A stretch of DNA of 64,000 nt from Hymenobacter daecheongensis DSM 21074 (lineage in GTDB: Bacteria; Bacteroidota; Bacteroidia; Cytophagales; Hymenobacteraceae): the NCBI RefSeq assembly GCF_900141805.1, contig NZ_FQYN01000001.1, positions 1 to 64,000 of the forward strand, read 5' to 3'. The notes under the pieces are model-generated. The model did no database searches. It saw only the letters and a list, made by a program, of their open reading frames with translations, and was not told where the DNA came from. How positions within the stretch are numbered: the stretch's first letter is position 1; every line of letters starts with the position of its first letter. The position numbers were made by a program, and so were the translations under genes. This document shows, in pieces, positions 25,535-33,209 of the stretch.

Positions 25535-27073
25535 ATGCTTACCAAAACCTACGGCTCGGCCGTGCAGGGTGTCAATGCCAATACCATTACCATTGAAGTC
25601 GTCGTGTCGCAGGGCACCAATTTCTTCGTCGTCGGGCTGCCCGACAATGCCATTAAGGAAAGCCAACAGCGCATCGAGGCCGCTTTAAAGTTTCGGGGCT
25701 ACAAGATGCCGCGCACCAAAGTGGTGATAAACATGGCCCCCGCCGACATCCGCAAGGAAGGCTCGGCCTACGATTTGCCCATTGCGCTGGGCATTCTGCA
25801 TGCTTCCCAACAGCTGCTCACCGAAAAGCTCGGCGAGTATATCATCATGGGCGAAATGGCGCTGGATGGGGCGTTGCGGCCCATTCGCGGGGTGCTGCCC
25901 ATTGCAATTCAGGCCCGCAAGGAAGGTTTCAAGGGCATTATGCTGCCGCTGGAAAACGCCCAGGAAGCCGCCATCGTGAACAACCTCGACGTGATTCCCG
26001 TCGAGACTATGCAGCAGGCCATCGACTTCTTCGAGGGCCGGCTGGACATTGCGCCCGTCACGCTCGACACGCGCCAGGTGTTTCAGCACGCCGCCAACCA
26101 GTACACCGCCGACTTCGCCGACGTGCAGGGCCAGGAAAACATCAAGCGGGCGCTGGAAATAGCCGCCGCGGGCGGCCACAACGTCATTATGATCGGGCCG
26201 CCCGGCGCGGGTAAAACCATGCTGGCCAAGCGTTTGCCCAGCATTTTGCCCATGCTCACCATGCAGGAGGCGCTGGAAACCACCAAGATTCATTCCGTGG
26301 CGGGCAAGCTCGGGGCCAATGCCTCACTGCTGAACGTGCGGCCCTTTCGCTCGCCCCACCACACCATTTCCGACGTGGCGCTGGTGGGCGGCGGCAGCAA
26401 TCCGCAGCCCGGCGAAATCTCGCTGGCCCACAATGGTGTGCTGTTTCTGGATGAACTGCCCGAGTTCAAGCGCACGGTGCTGGAAGTGATGCGCCAGCCG
26501 CTGGAAGAGCGCCGCGTAACCATCGCGCGGGCTAAAGTCAGCATCGACTTTCCCGCCAGCTTCATGCTCATTGCCAGCATGAACCCCTGTCCCTGCGGCT
26601 ACTACAACCATCCCGACAAGGAGTGCGTGTGCGGCCCCGGCGTGGTGCAGCGCTACCTCAACAAAGTCAGCGGTCCGCTCCTCGACCGCATCGATCTGCA
26701 CGTGGAAGTCACGCCCGTCACCTTCGACCAGATGACCGAAACCCGCAAGTCGGAAACCAGCGCCGGCATTCAGCAGCGCGTCGAAACGGCCCGCACGGTG
26801 CAGGCGGCGCGCTTCACGGAGTTTCCCGACGTGCATTCCAACGCCATGATGCCACCCCAGATGGTGAAGGATATGTGCCAGATCAGCGACGCGGGCCGCG
26901 CCCTGCTCAAAACCGCCATGGAGCGCCTGGGCCTCTCGGCCCGCGCCTACGACCGCATCCTGAAAGTAGCCCGCACCATCGCCGACCTGGCCGGCACCGA
27001 CGAAATCCGCCTGGAGCACCTAGCCGAAGCTATCCAGTACCGCAGCCTCGACCGTGAAGGCTGGGCCGGCTGA
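25535..27073 (+). CDS. comM: YifB/ComM-family Mg chelatase-like AAA+ ATPase
   Basis: A 512-residue protein with the three-part layout of YifB/ComM: N-terminal Lon-protease-like domain (about residues 1-170, VVSQGTNFFVVGLPDNAIKE), an AAA+ module with Walker A GPPGAGKTMLAKRLPS (about 228-243) and Walker B VLFLDELPEF, and a C-terminal Mg-chelatase domain (CPCGYYNHPDKECVCGP, about 350-370, and SARAYDRILKVARTIADL). ComM acts as a hexameric helicase that promotes branch migration in natural transformation. The gene symbol rests on family membership. A TATCTTAG element at 25494-25501 may be its promoter. Converges on tRNA-Lys with a shared terminator. Confidence 0.92.
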   Translation: MLTKTYGSAVQGVNANTITIEVVVSQGTNFFVVGLPDNAIKESQQRIEAALKFRGYKMPRTKVVINMAPADIRKEGSAYDLPIALGILHASQQLLTEKLGEYIIMGEMALDGALRPIRGVLPIAIQARKEGFKGIMLPLENAQEAAIVNNLDVIPVETMQQAIDFFEGRLDIAPVTLDTRQVFQHAANQYTADFADVQGQENIKRALEIAAAGGHNVIMIGPPGAGKTMLAKRLPSILPMLTMQEALETTKIHSVAGKLGANASLLNVRPFRSPHHTISDVALVGGGSNPQPGEISLAHNGVLFLDELPEFKRTVLEVMRQPLEERRVTIARAKVSIDFPASFMLIASMNPCPCGYYNHPDKECVCGPGVVQRYLNKVSGPLLDRIDLHVEVTPVTFDQMTETRKSETSAGIQQRVETARTVQAARFTEFPDVHSNAMMPPQMVKDMCQISDAGRALLKTAMERLGLSARAYDRILKVARTIADLAGTDEIRLEHLAEAIQYRSLDREGWAG

Positions 27074-27103
27074 AGCCGCCGCACTCTCGGAAAATCAGAA
27101 AAC

Positions 27104-27139
27104 AAAAAACCCTCACTGCATTACGCAATGAGGGTTTTT
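27104..27139. terminator. Bidirectional terminator between comM and tRNA-Lys
   Basis: AAAAACCCTCA pairs with TGAGGGTTTTT, with an inner partly paired ATTGCG/CTGCAT section, and A/T runs flank both sides. Confidence 0.88.
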
Positions 27140-27140
27140 G

Positions 27141-27215
27141 GTGATCCCGCTGGGATTCGAACCCAGGACCCGTACATTAAAAGTGTACTGCTCTACCAGC
27201 TGAGCTACAGAATCA
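27141..27215 (-). tRNA. tRNA-Lys (anticodon TTT)
   Basis: The minus strand folds into a cloverleaf: acceptor TGATTCT/GGGATCA with G-U pairs, D arm GCTC/GAGC, anticodon arm GTACA/TGTAC with loop CTTTTAA (anticodon 27179-27181), and T arm CTGGG/CCCAG with TTCGAAT. A CACTTTTG element preceded by TGCACT-like sequence about 40 bases upstream on the minus strand may be its promoter. Confidence 0.95.
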
Positions 27216-27354
27216 TTTTCCCGGCCGCGAAGATTGATTTCCGCTTTGTGGGGGTGCAAAAGTGCCAGTCTTCTCGCTCGTATCCAAATTTTAGCAGGCT
27301 TATCTGCTGACTTAGCCAGCTACTAAGATGATATCTGCTTAATTATCATGCGAA

Positions 27355-27362
27355 TAACTTTG
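27355..27362 (+). promoter_or_regulatory. -7 promoter element (TAACTTTG) of pyrD
   Basis: Perfect TAnnTTTG about 95 bases before the pyrD start. The leader it would produce contains GGAGCTTTGCAGC, which is itself a weak second element. Confidence 0.45.
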
Positions 27363-27456
27363 TAAAAAAAGCTGCCTGTTAAGGCATCATATTACGCGTT
27401 ATTCTACGGGAATAAGTTAGGAGCTTTGCAGCGCCCACTCCTTGCTGCGGCCTGCC

Positions 27457-28497
27457 ATGTACAAAGCCCTGCTGAAACCCTTGCTCTTTCAACTGGATGC
27501 CGAGCAGGCCCACCACTTCGTTTTCGACAACCTGAAACGTGGCCTTCGGGTGCCGGGCATGGCGGCACTGCTGCGCCAGCTCTACGATTTTGAGCATCCG
27601 GGGCTGATGCGGGAAGTGTTCGGGCTGACGTTTCGCAACCCCGTGGGGCTGGCCGCGGGCTTCGATAAGAACGGCGAGCTGACCGACGAGCTGGCCACGC
27701 TGGGCTTCGGCTTCGTGGAAATCGGGACGGTGACGCCGCGGGCGCAGCCGGGCAACGCGGCGCCACGGCTGTTCCGGCTGCCGGCCGATGAGGCGCTGAT
27801 TAACCGCATGGGCTTTAATAACGACGGGGCGGCCGTGGTGGCGCAGCGGCTGCGCCAGCGTCGCTCGGGCATCATAATCGGCGGCAACATCGGCAAGAAC
27901 AAGGACACCCCCAACGAGCACGCCGCCGCCGATTACGTGGCTTGCTTCGAGGCGCTTTATGGCGTGGTCGATTATTTCGTGGTCAACGTCAGCTCGCCCA
28001 ACACGCCCAATCTGCGGGCACTGCAGGAAAAGGAGCCGCTGATCCGGCTGCTGCAGCAGGTGCAGGAGCGCAACCTGGCTAAGGCCAAGCCCAAGCCGCT
28101 GCTGCTCAAAATAGCCCCCGACCTCACCGACGGCCAACTCGACGACATCCTGCTCATTGCCCGCGAAACCAACCTCAGTGGCCTGGTAGCCACCAACACC
28201 ACTATTAGCCGCGCGGGCCTGACCACGCCGGCAGGCGCTGTGACCGGTATGGGCGCAGGTGGGCTGAGCGGTCGGCCCTTGCGGCAGCGGGCCACGGAAG
28301 TTATCCGCTACTTGCACCGGCGCAGCGAGGGCAGCCTGCCGATCATCGGGGTGGGCGGCATTGCCTCGGCAGCCGATGCGCTGGAAAAGCTGGCGGCCGG
28401 CGCGGCGCTGGTGCAGCTCTACACTGGTTTTATCTACGAAGGGCCGGCACTGGTGAAGCACATCAATCAGGCGCTGGTGCGGGGGCAGCAGGGCTAG
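27457..28497 (+). CDS. pyrD: Quinone-dependent dihydroorotate dehydrogenase
   Basis: A 346-residue class 2 enzyme, membrane-associated, that oxidises dihydroorotate to orotate with quinone in pyrimidine synthesis. The N-terminal helix region (about residues 1-50) typical of class 2 is present, followed by the FMN-binding barrel with [14 protein letters not shown] (about 62-75), the catalytic Ser region [14 protein letters not shown] (about 176-189), KIAPDLTD and [23 protein letters not shown]. The start MYKALLKPL was chosen over an upstream ATG for family fit. The stop codon touches the stop codon of the convergent gene. Confidence 0.96.
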   Translation: MYKALLKPLLFQLDAEQAHHFVFDNLKRGLRVPGMAALLRQLYDFEHPGLMREVFGLTFRNPVGLAAGFDKNGELTDELATLGFGFVEIGTVTPRAQPGNAAPRLFRLPADEALINRMGFNNDGAAVVAQRLRQRRSGIIIGGNIGKNKDTPNEHAAADYVACFEALYGVVDYFVVNVSSPNTPNLRALQEKEPLIRLLQQVQERNLAKAKPKPLLLKIAPDLTDGQLDDILLIARETNLSGLVATNTTISRAGLTTPAGAVTGMGAGGLSGRPLRQRATEVIRYLHRRSEGSLPIIGVGGIASAADALEKLAAGAALVQLYTGFIYEGPALVKHINQALVRGQQG

Positions 28498-29202
28498 TCA
28501 GCGCGGCGGGGCTGGTTCCGGCTGAATACGCACGGCGGCTACTTCGGCGGGCGGGCGGCCTTGGGCAAATTGGGCTTTGTAGCGGCGCTGCGTCCAGATC
28601 AGCGGGGGCACCATGAGCAGCGTGGGCCACAGAAAATTGAGCGGAAACGGAATGAAGGTGAGGCTGGTGGCTGAAAATGCCGAAACGGCCGCAATGTAGG
28701 AGCCCACAAAGCCCGATATGTGGTTCAGCAGCCACTGGCCAGCCGGCCACGGGCCTGTCCGCAAAAAGCCCCGGATCTGGCGTAGCGTCGTCATCAGCCC
28801 AATGCCACCAAAGACGACCGGCACCGGATTCTGGCGCAGATGCAGCAGGCCATATACTATCGTGCCGGCAAATACCAGCGTGCCCAGCCCCACGCCCAGC
28901 CAATCGGCCAAAGCCGGGCGGGCCTCGCCGCGGGCCAGCTTTTTGTGGTATAAAGACCGATAGCCAAACCAGGCCAGATACAGGCTAAAAATGCCCGTGA
29001 GCAGCAAAAACGTAAGCCCATTGTAGGCCGCCGACACAATGGCTGTAGTGCCTGCTACCAGCATTGACCAGAAGAAAATACGCCCCCAAAGCCGGTGCGC
29101 GGCCCCACCCTTGCGCACGTACAGCGCCGCCGGAGCCACAAAAAAGCCGATAAAGCCCGCCGTGATGTGAAGCCAGCGGTTGGCCAGCAGAAAGGTTTCC
29201 AT
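28498..29202 (-). CDS. Multi-pass membrane protein, DUF2306-like layout
   Basis: A 234-residue protein with about seven hydrophobic helices starting METFLLANRWLHITAGFIGF. The alternation of His in the first helix (LHITAG) and the later ALYVRKGGAAHRLWGRIFFWSM (a helix followed by a His-Arg-x-x-Gly-Arg loop) resembles the DUF2306 group of haem- or quinone-like membrane proteins; that is a weak pattern match. The C terminus is a short Pro-rich tail. Its stop codon begins at the base after the pyrD stop codon, so the two convergent genes have no spacer and no terminator. Confidence 0.7.
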   Translation of the reverse strand: METFLLANRWLHITAGFIGFFVAPAALYVRKGGAAHRLWGRIFFWSMLVAGTTAIVSAAYNGLTFLLLTGIFSLYLAWFGYRSLYHKKLARGEARPALADWLGVGLGTLVFAGTIVYGLLHLRQNPVPVVFGGIGLMTTLRQIRGFLRTGPWPAGQWLLNHISGFVGSYIAAVSAFSATSLTFIPFPLNFLWPTLLMVPPLIWTQRRYKAQFAQGRPPAEVAAVRIQPEPAPPR

Positions 29203-29502
29203 GCGCAAGAGAGTTGTAGAGCGGGTTCAACTAAACACCCTTGAAATAAGCAGATTGCTGGAAGTCCACCCAAAAAAACATGCTCAAGTAGCAAACGGCA
29301 ATGCTGAAGCGCCTGAGTTTGTGTCTGAATGCTAAACTGGTGGTGACGTTAGAATAGAGTTTTAGCACAAATACTTTGAAATACAAAGTACTTTAGTTTC
29401 ATTTACACCGTCGCTGTTATCTGCAGTAGCAACGATAGCCAACGGGCGAAGCTGACTACACCTCACTTTGATAATTCTTCCTAACCTCTCATCGACTTTG
29501 CC
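29203..29502. other. Divergent intergenic region with a perfect palindrome
   Basis: This 300-base gap between divergent membrane-protein genes is A/T-richer than its neighbours. It holds the palindrome at 29372-29390. Promoter-like ACTTTG sequences occur at about 29463-29469 and 29494-29500 on the plus strand. No ORF or RNA gene was seen. Confidence 0.5.
29372..29390. promoter_or_regulatory. Perfect palindrome TACTTTG-AAATA-CAAAGTA
   Basis: A seven-base inverted repeat around a five-base spacer, in the divergent region between two membrane-protein genes. Each arm (TACTTTG) resembles the 3' part of a -7 element, so it may be an operator, a pair of opposed promoters, or both. No regulator gene is adjacent. 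Confidence 0.6.
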
Positions 29503-30069
29503 ATGACCCCATTGCTCAAAAACCTTGTCCGGCTGGCACTTGCCACTGCGTTTGTTCTACTGATTCCGCTGGTGGCAATGCAGTTTACCCACGAAGTAGT
29601 CTGGACAGTTACCGATTTCGTATTCGCCGGCACGCTGCTGTTTGGCACGGGGCTTACCTACGAGCTGATTGCGCGCAAGGGCGGCACCAGGGCCTACCGG
29701 CTGGCGGTGGGCGTGGCACTGGCAGCAGGGTTTCTGCTCATCTGGCTTAATCTGGCCGTTGGCCTCATCGGGAGCGAGCAGAACCCGGCCAATTTGCTCT
29801 ACGGCGGGGTGCTCGTGGTTGGCATCACAGGGGCTTTGCTGGCTCGCTTCCGGCCGCAGGGTATGGCACGTACGCTGCTACTGATGGCGGCGGCCCAGGT
29901 GCTGGTGCCCGTGCTGGCCCTGTTGCTCTGGCAGCCCCGAACCATTTTGGGTGCCGACTTTGCCGAGGTCCCCATTGTGTTGGGGGTCACGGCACTTTTT
30001 GTAACGCTTTGGGTTGGTGCGGCTTGGCTGTTTCGATATGCAGGCACCCGTAGCCTGCAGCAGGGCTGA
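29503..30069 (+). CDS. Small multi-pass membrane protein of unknown function
   Basis: A 188-residue protein with five or six hydrophobic helices covering nearly the whole length and conserved-looking loops YELIARKGG (about residues 51-59) and SEQNPANLLYGG (about 91-102). Similar proteins of Bacteroidota are annotated as hypothetical. No catalytic motif is visible. It is divergent from the DUF2306-like gene with a palindrome in between, and it converges on the PagL-like gene with a shared terminator hairpin. Confidence 0.7.
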   Translation: MTPLLKNLVRLALATAFVLLIPLVAMQFTHEVVWTVTDFVFAGTLLFGTGLTYELIARKGGTRAYRLAVGVALAAGFLLIWLNLAVGLIGSEQNPANLLYGGVLVVGITGALLARFRPQGMARTLLLMAAAQVLVPVLALLLWQPRTILGADFAEVPIVLGVTALFVTLWVGAAWLFRYAGTRSLQQG

Positions 30070-30097
30070 AAACCAGCGTGGTAGCTGACGCGAAGCT

Positions 30098-30148
30098 AAA
30101 TCGGGCCGAGGGCTACTCCCTAAGTAGCAGCTCTCGGCCCGGATTTTT
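30098..30148. terminator. Bidirectional terminator
   Basis: AAATCGGGCCGAG pairs with CTCGGCCCGGATTT (one bulge) with A and T runs at the ends, between the convergent genes ending at 30069 and 30150. Confidence 0.8.
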
Positions 30149-30149
30149 C

Positions 30150-31277
30150 TTACAGCGTAGCTCCGATTTTCAGCTCGATTACATCAGCGGCGCCACGGTG
30201 TATTTTGAGGTCAACGGCGCTCCAGAGACGGTTGGTGAGGTGGTATTTGAGGCCCAGGCGCTCGTAGTAGAATTTGTTGGACTTGTAAGGATTGTAGACG
30301 TAGAAGCCCAGGTGCGCCACGAAGGCCAGGCGGCCAAACAGCAGCTCGTGGCCCACCAACACGCCGGCTTTTTTCACGTCGGGGCGGGGTATGCCGGCGC
30401 GCGTGGTATCCTGGAGCTGGGCCACCAGGCTACGGTCGTAGAAGCCTTCCAGGCCCAGCACCAGGTTGCTTTTGCGGTTCACGCGGCGGCCCGCCACCAC
30501 CGATACGGAGTTGACGAGGTACTTGCGGCGGTCCGACTCGTTGCGCTGCTTCCAGCCGATACTGGTGCTCAGGTCCAGAAAATTACGCCCGATTTCGGCC
30601 GGCGCATCCAGCGCGGGGTTGGCGGCCAGCGGCTGAAACGGGTGCTGCTGATGGTAATTGAAGCCCATCAGCACGGTGGGCAGATTGATACCGAAGTTGG
30701 GCTTGGTGGTGGCCCCATTCGAATAGTGATTCAGCCCCAGCCCAAGCAGCAGCCCCCAGTGCTCGGCCACAGCCACATCGTACTCCAGCCGGGTTTGCAG
30801 GGTGGCATTCAGCCGCGAGCTGACGATGGTGTTCTTGTGGTTGGTTTCCTGATCGAAGCGCACCGGGAAGTAGCCCAGGCCGGTGCCGATGCGGAAGTTC
30901 AGCTCGTGCCGGCTGGTGCGCAGGAAGGTTTTGTTCAGGTAGAGGCTGCTGGCGTAGGAACGCCCCAGCACGGGGTTGTGGTAGTCGTAGTACACGAAGT
31001 TGACCCCGATTTTGGGGTACTTATACCACGCGTGCCACGGCTCCGAGCCGTTGGTCTGGCGCTGCACGTTCAGCTCGAAGCCCGTGGGGTGCGACACGGC
31101 CAAGTGCTTTACCGAGGGCGTGTGCGCGATGATGAAGCTGCCCTGAGCGTAGGCCCCTAGAATAAGCGGGCCTTTGGGCAACGCGGGTGCCACCTGCTGC
31201 GCCCAAAGCGGGCCGCTAAGCAGGCCCGCCAGAGCCGAAACTACTACTCGGGGAAGGCGCAAAATAACTGAAGGCAT
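30150..31277 (-). CDS. Acyloxyacyl hydrolase / PagL-like outer-membrane lipase
   Basis: A 375-residue outer-membrane beta-barrel with a signal peptide (about 1-26, ending WAQQ). The segment GLNHYSNGATTKPNFGIN (about residues 202-219) carries the His-x-Ser-Asn-Gly motif of PagL lipid A 3-O-deacylases, in which His and Ser form the active site. The surrounding strands (GLGYFPVRFD, KKAGVLVGHELLFGR) fit a barrel longer than enterobacterial PagL, as is usual in Bacteroidota. It would remove an acyl chain from lipid A in the outer membrane. Confidence 0.83.
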   Translation of the reverse strand: MPSVILRLPRVVVSALAGLLSGPLWAQQVAPALPKGPLILGAYAQGSFIIAHTPSVKHLAVSHPTGFELNVQRQTNGSEPWHAWYKYPKIGVNFVYYDYHNPVLGRSYASSLYLNKTFLRTSRHELNFRIGTGLGYFPVRFDQETNHKNTIVSSRLNATLQTRLEYDVAVAEHWGLLLGLGLNHYSNGATTKPNFGINLPTVLMGFNYHQQHPFQPLAANPALDAPAEIGRNFLDLSTSIGWKQRNESDRRKYLVNSVSVVAGRRVNRKSNLVLGLEGFYDRSLVAQLQDTTRAGIPRPDVKKAGVLVGHELLFGRLAFVAHLGFYVYNPYKSNKFYYERLGLKYHLTNRLWSAVDLKIHRGAADVIELKIGATL

Positions 31278-31530
31278 AAGGCGGAAAAAGAGCTTCCCAA
31301 AATTAGCGAAAGCCCTTGTACCACGCGGCCCAAATGCCTGAACCGGCTGCCGCTACGGGCGCGGCCAACGCCCGCCTACGGACCAGCTAGCCAACCAGTA
31401 CAGTGTTAAATCATTGCTCAACCGCAACATTCTTGCTGCTTTCTACGGTAAGAGGGCCAAATCTACCCACCCAGATTCGATACCGGCCACCCATTTGCCG
31501 GTTCATTTTTCACCCTCAAATTTCCATCTT

Positions 31531-32232
31531 ATGAAAAAGATTGCAGTACTGGCTTTGTCTCTTTTGAGTGTTTCGGCTGCTAAAGCGCAGGACGCGGGCG
31601 GCTTCCGCATCGGCGTGAAAGCCGGCGCTACCTATTCCACCGTCAATGGCCGCGACTCTGAAAAGCTGTTCAATAATGGCCAAGACAACAAGCTGGGCTT
31701 CAACGCGGGTCTGGCTTTCACCATTCCGCTCACCAGCGACGGGTTTGCCTCGTTTGCGCCCGAAATCCTTTTAAACCGCAAGGGCTACGAGGCCAAATCG
31801 CAGACGACTACGGGACTACCAGCTGGGGTTTCCAAGGTTGAAAACGAGTATAAGCGTACCCTGACCTACATTGAGGTGCCGCTGCTGGCTAAAATCAACG
31901 CCGGCGGCCTGTTCTTTGAGCTGGGCCCGCAAGTAGGCTACATGGCTCGCTCCAGCCAGGATCAGCAGACCATCACCAAATTCACCAACGGCGACAAAGA
32001 CAAAGTGAACGACAACACGAGCGACGGCAAAGAGGATCTGGCCAGCTTCGACATCGGCGGTATTGCCGGCGTAGGCTACCAGACCGAAAGCGGCCTGAGC
32101 ATCGGGGTTCGCTACAACCAGGGCTTCAAAACGCTGTTTGATACGAAAAACGTGAATGGCAAAGACGAAGACCGCGCCTTCAACACGGCATACATGCTCC
32201 AGATCGGCTACCTGCTGCCGCTGGGCAAATAA
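31531..32232 (+). CDS. Outer-membrane beta-barrel protein, PorT-like (first of tandem pair)
   Basis: A 233-residue porin-like protein with signal peptide (MKKIAVLALSLL to AKAQ) and an eight-stranded barrel pattern typical of the Bacteroidota outer-membrane beta-barrel (PorT) family. LLAKINAGGLFFELGPQVGYM (in two parts) recurs almost unchanged in the next gene, as does the N-terminal GLKAGA/GVKAGATYS. The two are paralogues from tandem duplication with about 160 bases between them. A terminator follows this gene, so they are probably transcribed separately. Transport or structural role unknown. Confidence 0.82.
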   Translation: MKKIAVLALSLLSVSAAKAQDAGGFRIGVKAGATYSTVNGRDSEKLFNNGQDNKLGFNAGLAFTIPLTSDGFASFAPEILLNRKGYEAKSQTTTGLPAGVSKVENEYKRTLTYIEVPLLAKINAGGLFFELGPQVGYMARSSQDQQTITKFTNGDKDKVNDNTSDGKEDLASFDIGGIAGVGYQTESGLSIGVRYNQGFKTLFDTKNVNGKDEDRAFNTAYMLQIGYLLPLGK

Positions 32233-32250
32233 GCTAGCCGCAACTCCCTG

Positions 32251-32287
32251 AAAATGTGGCTTCCAGACCGGGAGCCACATTTTTTTT
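32251..32287 (+). terminator. Terminator between the tandem porin-like genes
   Basis: AAAATGTGGCT pairs with AGCCACATTTT around an 11-base loop and is followed by more Ts. Confidence 0.88.
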
Positions 32288-32393
32288 GGCCCCAGCCCAC
32301 CAGATTGGCCCAAAAATGGTGTTCAGGGCCTAACGCTGCCCGCCGCACTGGCGGGCAGCGCTTGTGCATCTTTCACCAATTTTCTTTTGCACC

Positions 32394-33062
32394 ATGAAAA
32401 AGACCTCTTTCCTACTGGCCGCGCTTCTTTCCGCTGGCGCACTGTTTTCGTCATCGGCTCAGGCGCAGGTACGGCTGGGCCTCAAAGCCGGCGCTAACTA
32501 CTCCAACCTATCCGGCGACCTGACCAACGAGGACCGGTACGAAAGCAAATTCGGCCCCCACGGCGGCCTGATGGTTAATTTTGACGTGACGGGCGACGGG
32601 TTTTTCTCGGTGCAGCCCGAGCTGCTGTATTCGCAGAAAGGCTTTCAGTACGCCGACAATAAATTTACCATTGCCAACAATACTTACACCTACAAAGGCA
32701 AGGTGAACTACAACTATCTGGAACTGCCGGTGATGCTGAAAATCAACGCCGGGGGCCTGTTTTTTGAGGCCGGCCCGCAGGTGGGCTACCTGATGAGCGT
32801 AAACGACAACGTGGAAACGACCCTTAACGGCCAGCCGCAGAGCAAGTCGAACACCTACACCAACCTCGACAACACGAACCGCGTGGAGCTGGGCTACGCG
32901 GCGGGCCTGGGCTACCAGTCGGAAGCCGGACCGCTGGTGGGACTGCGCTACAACGGCGGCCTGAGCAAATACGGCAAGAGCGACGCGCCGGCCAACGACT
33001 TCAACAACGCCCGAAATTCGGCCATTCAGCTGTATGTAGGCTATATGTTCGGCGGCAAATAG
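32394..33062 (+). CDS. Outer-membrane beta-barrel protein, PorT-like (second of tandem pair)
   Basis: A 222-residue paralogue of the preceding gene with signal peptide (MKKTSFLLAALLSAG to SSAQAQ), the shared KINAGGLFFEAGPQVGYL segment (about residues 118-135) and VGLRYNGGLS near the C terminus. It is slightly shorter, and the loop sequences differ, which suggests divergence of surface-exposed parts. Followed by a strong terminator and an inverted repeat. Confidence 0.82.
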   Translation: MKKTSFLLAALLSAGALFSSSAQAQVRLGLKAGANYSNLSGDLTNEDRYESKFGPHGGLMVNFDVTGDGFFSVQPELLYSQKGFQYADNKFTIANNTYTYKGKVNYNYLELPVMLKINAGGLFFEAGPQVGYLMSVNDNVETTLNGQPQSKSNTYTNLDNTNRVELGYAAGLGYQSEAGPLVGLRYNGGLSKYGKSDAPANDFNNARNSAIQLYVGYMFGGK

Positions 33063-33076
33063 TCAACTTGCCATCT

Positions 33077-33120
33077 CACAAGAAAGCCCGGTTCCTACAC
33101 AGGAATCGGGCTTTCTTGTG
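33077..33120. terminator. Strong terminator hairpin after the second porin-like gene
   Basis: CACAAGAAAGCCCG pairs with CGGGCTTTCTTGTG, with an inner TTCCT/AGGAA pair. It lies downstream of the plus-strand gene ending at 33062 and could also serve the minus-strand M20 gene ending at 33202. Confidence 0.85.
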
Positions 33121-33209
33121 AAGTAGTGAAATAGTGAGTTTGATGTTCTGGCTGCGCAAGTGGCGCAAACCGAACATCACACTCACTATCTCACTATCTC
33201 ACTACTTCA
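33119..33209. repeat. Inverted repeat with CACTATTTCACTAC-type arms
   Basis: TGAAGTAGTGAAATAGTGAG...TGATGTTC (33119-33148) is repeated inverted at 33172-33209, with the TCACTATC unit occurring twice in the right arm. The right arm runs into the last codons of the M20 gene, so part of the repeat has become coding or the coding end was captured. Confidence 0.7.
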
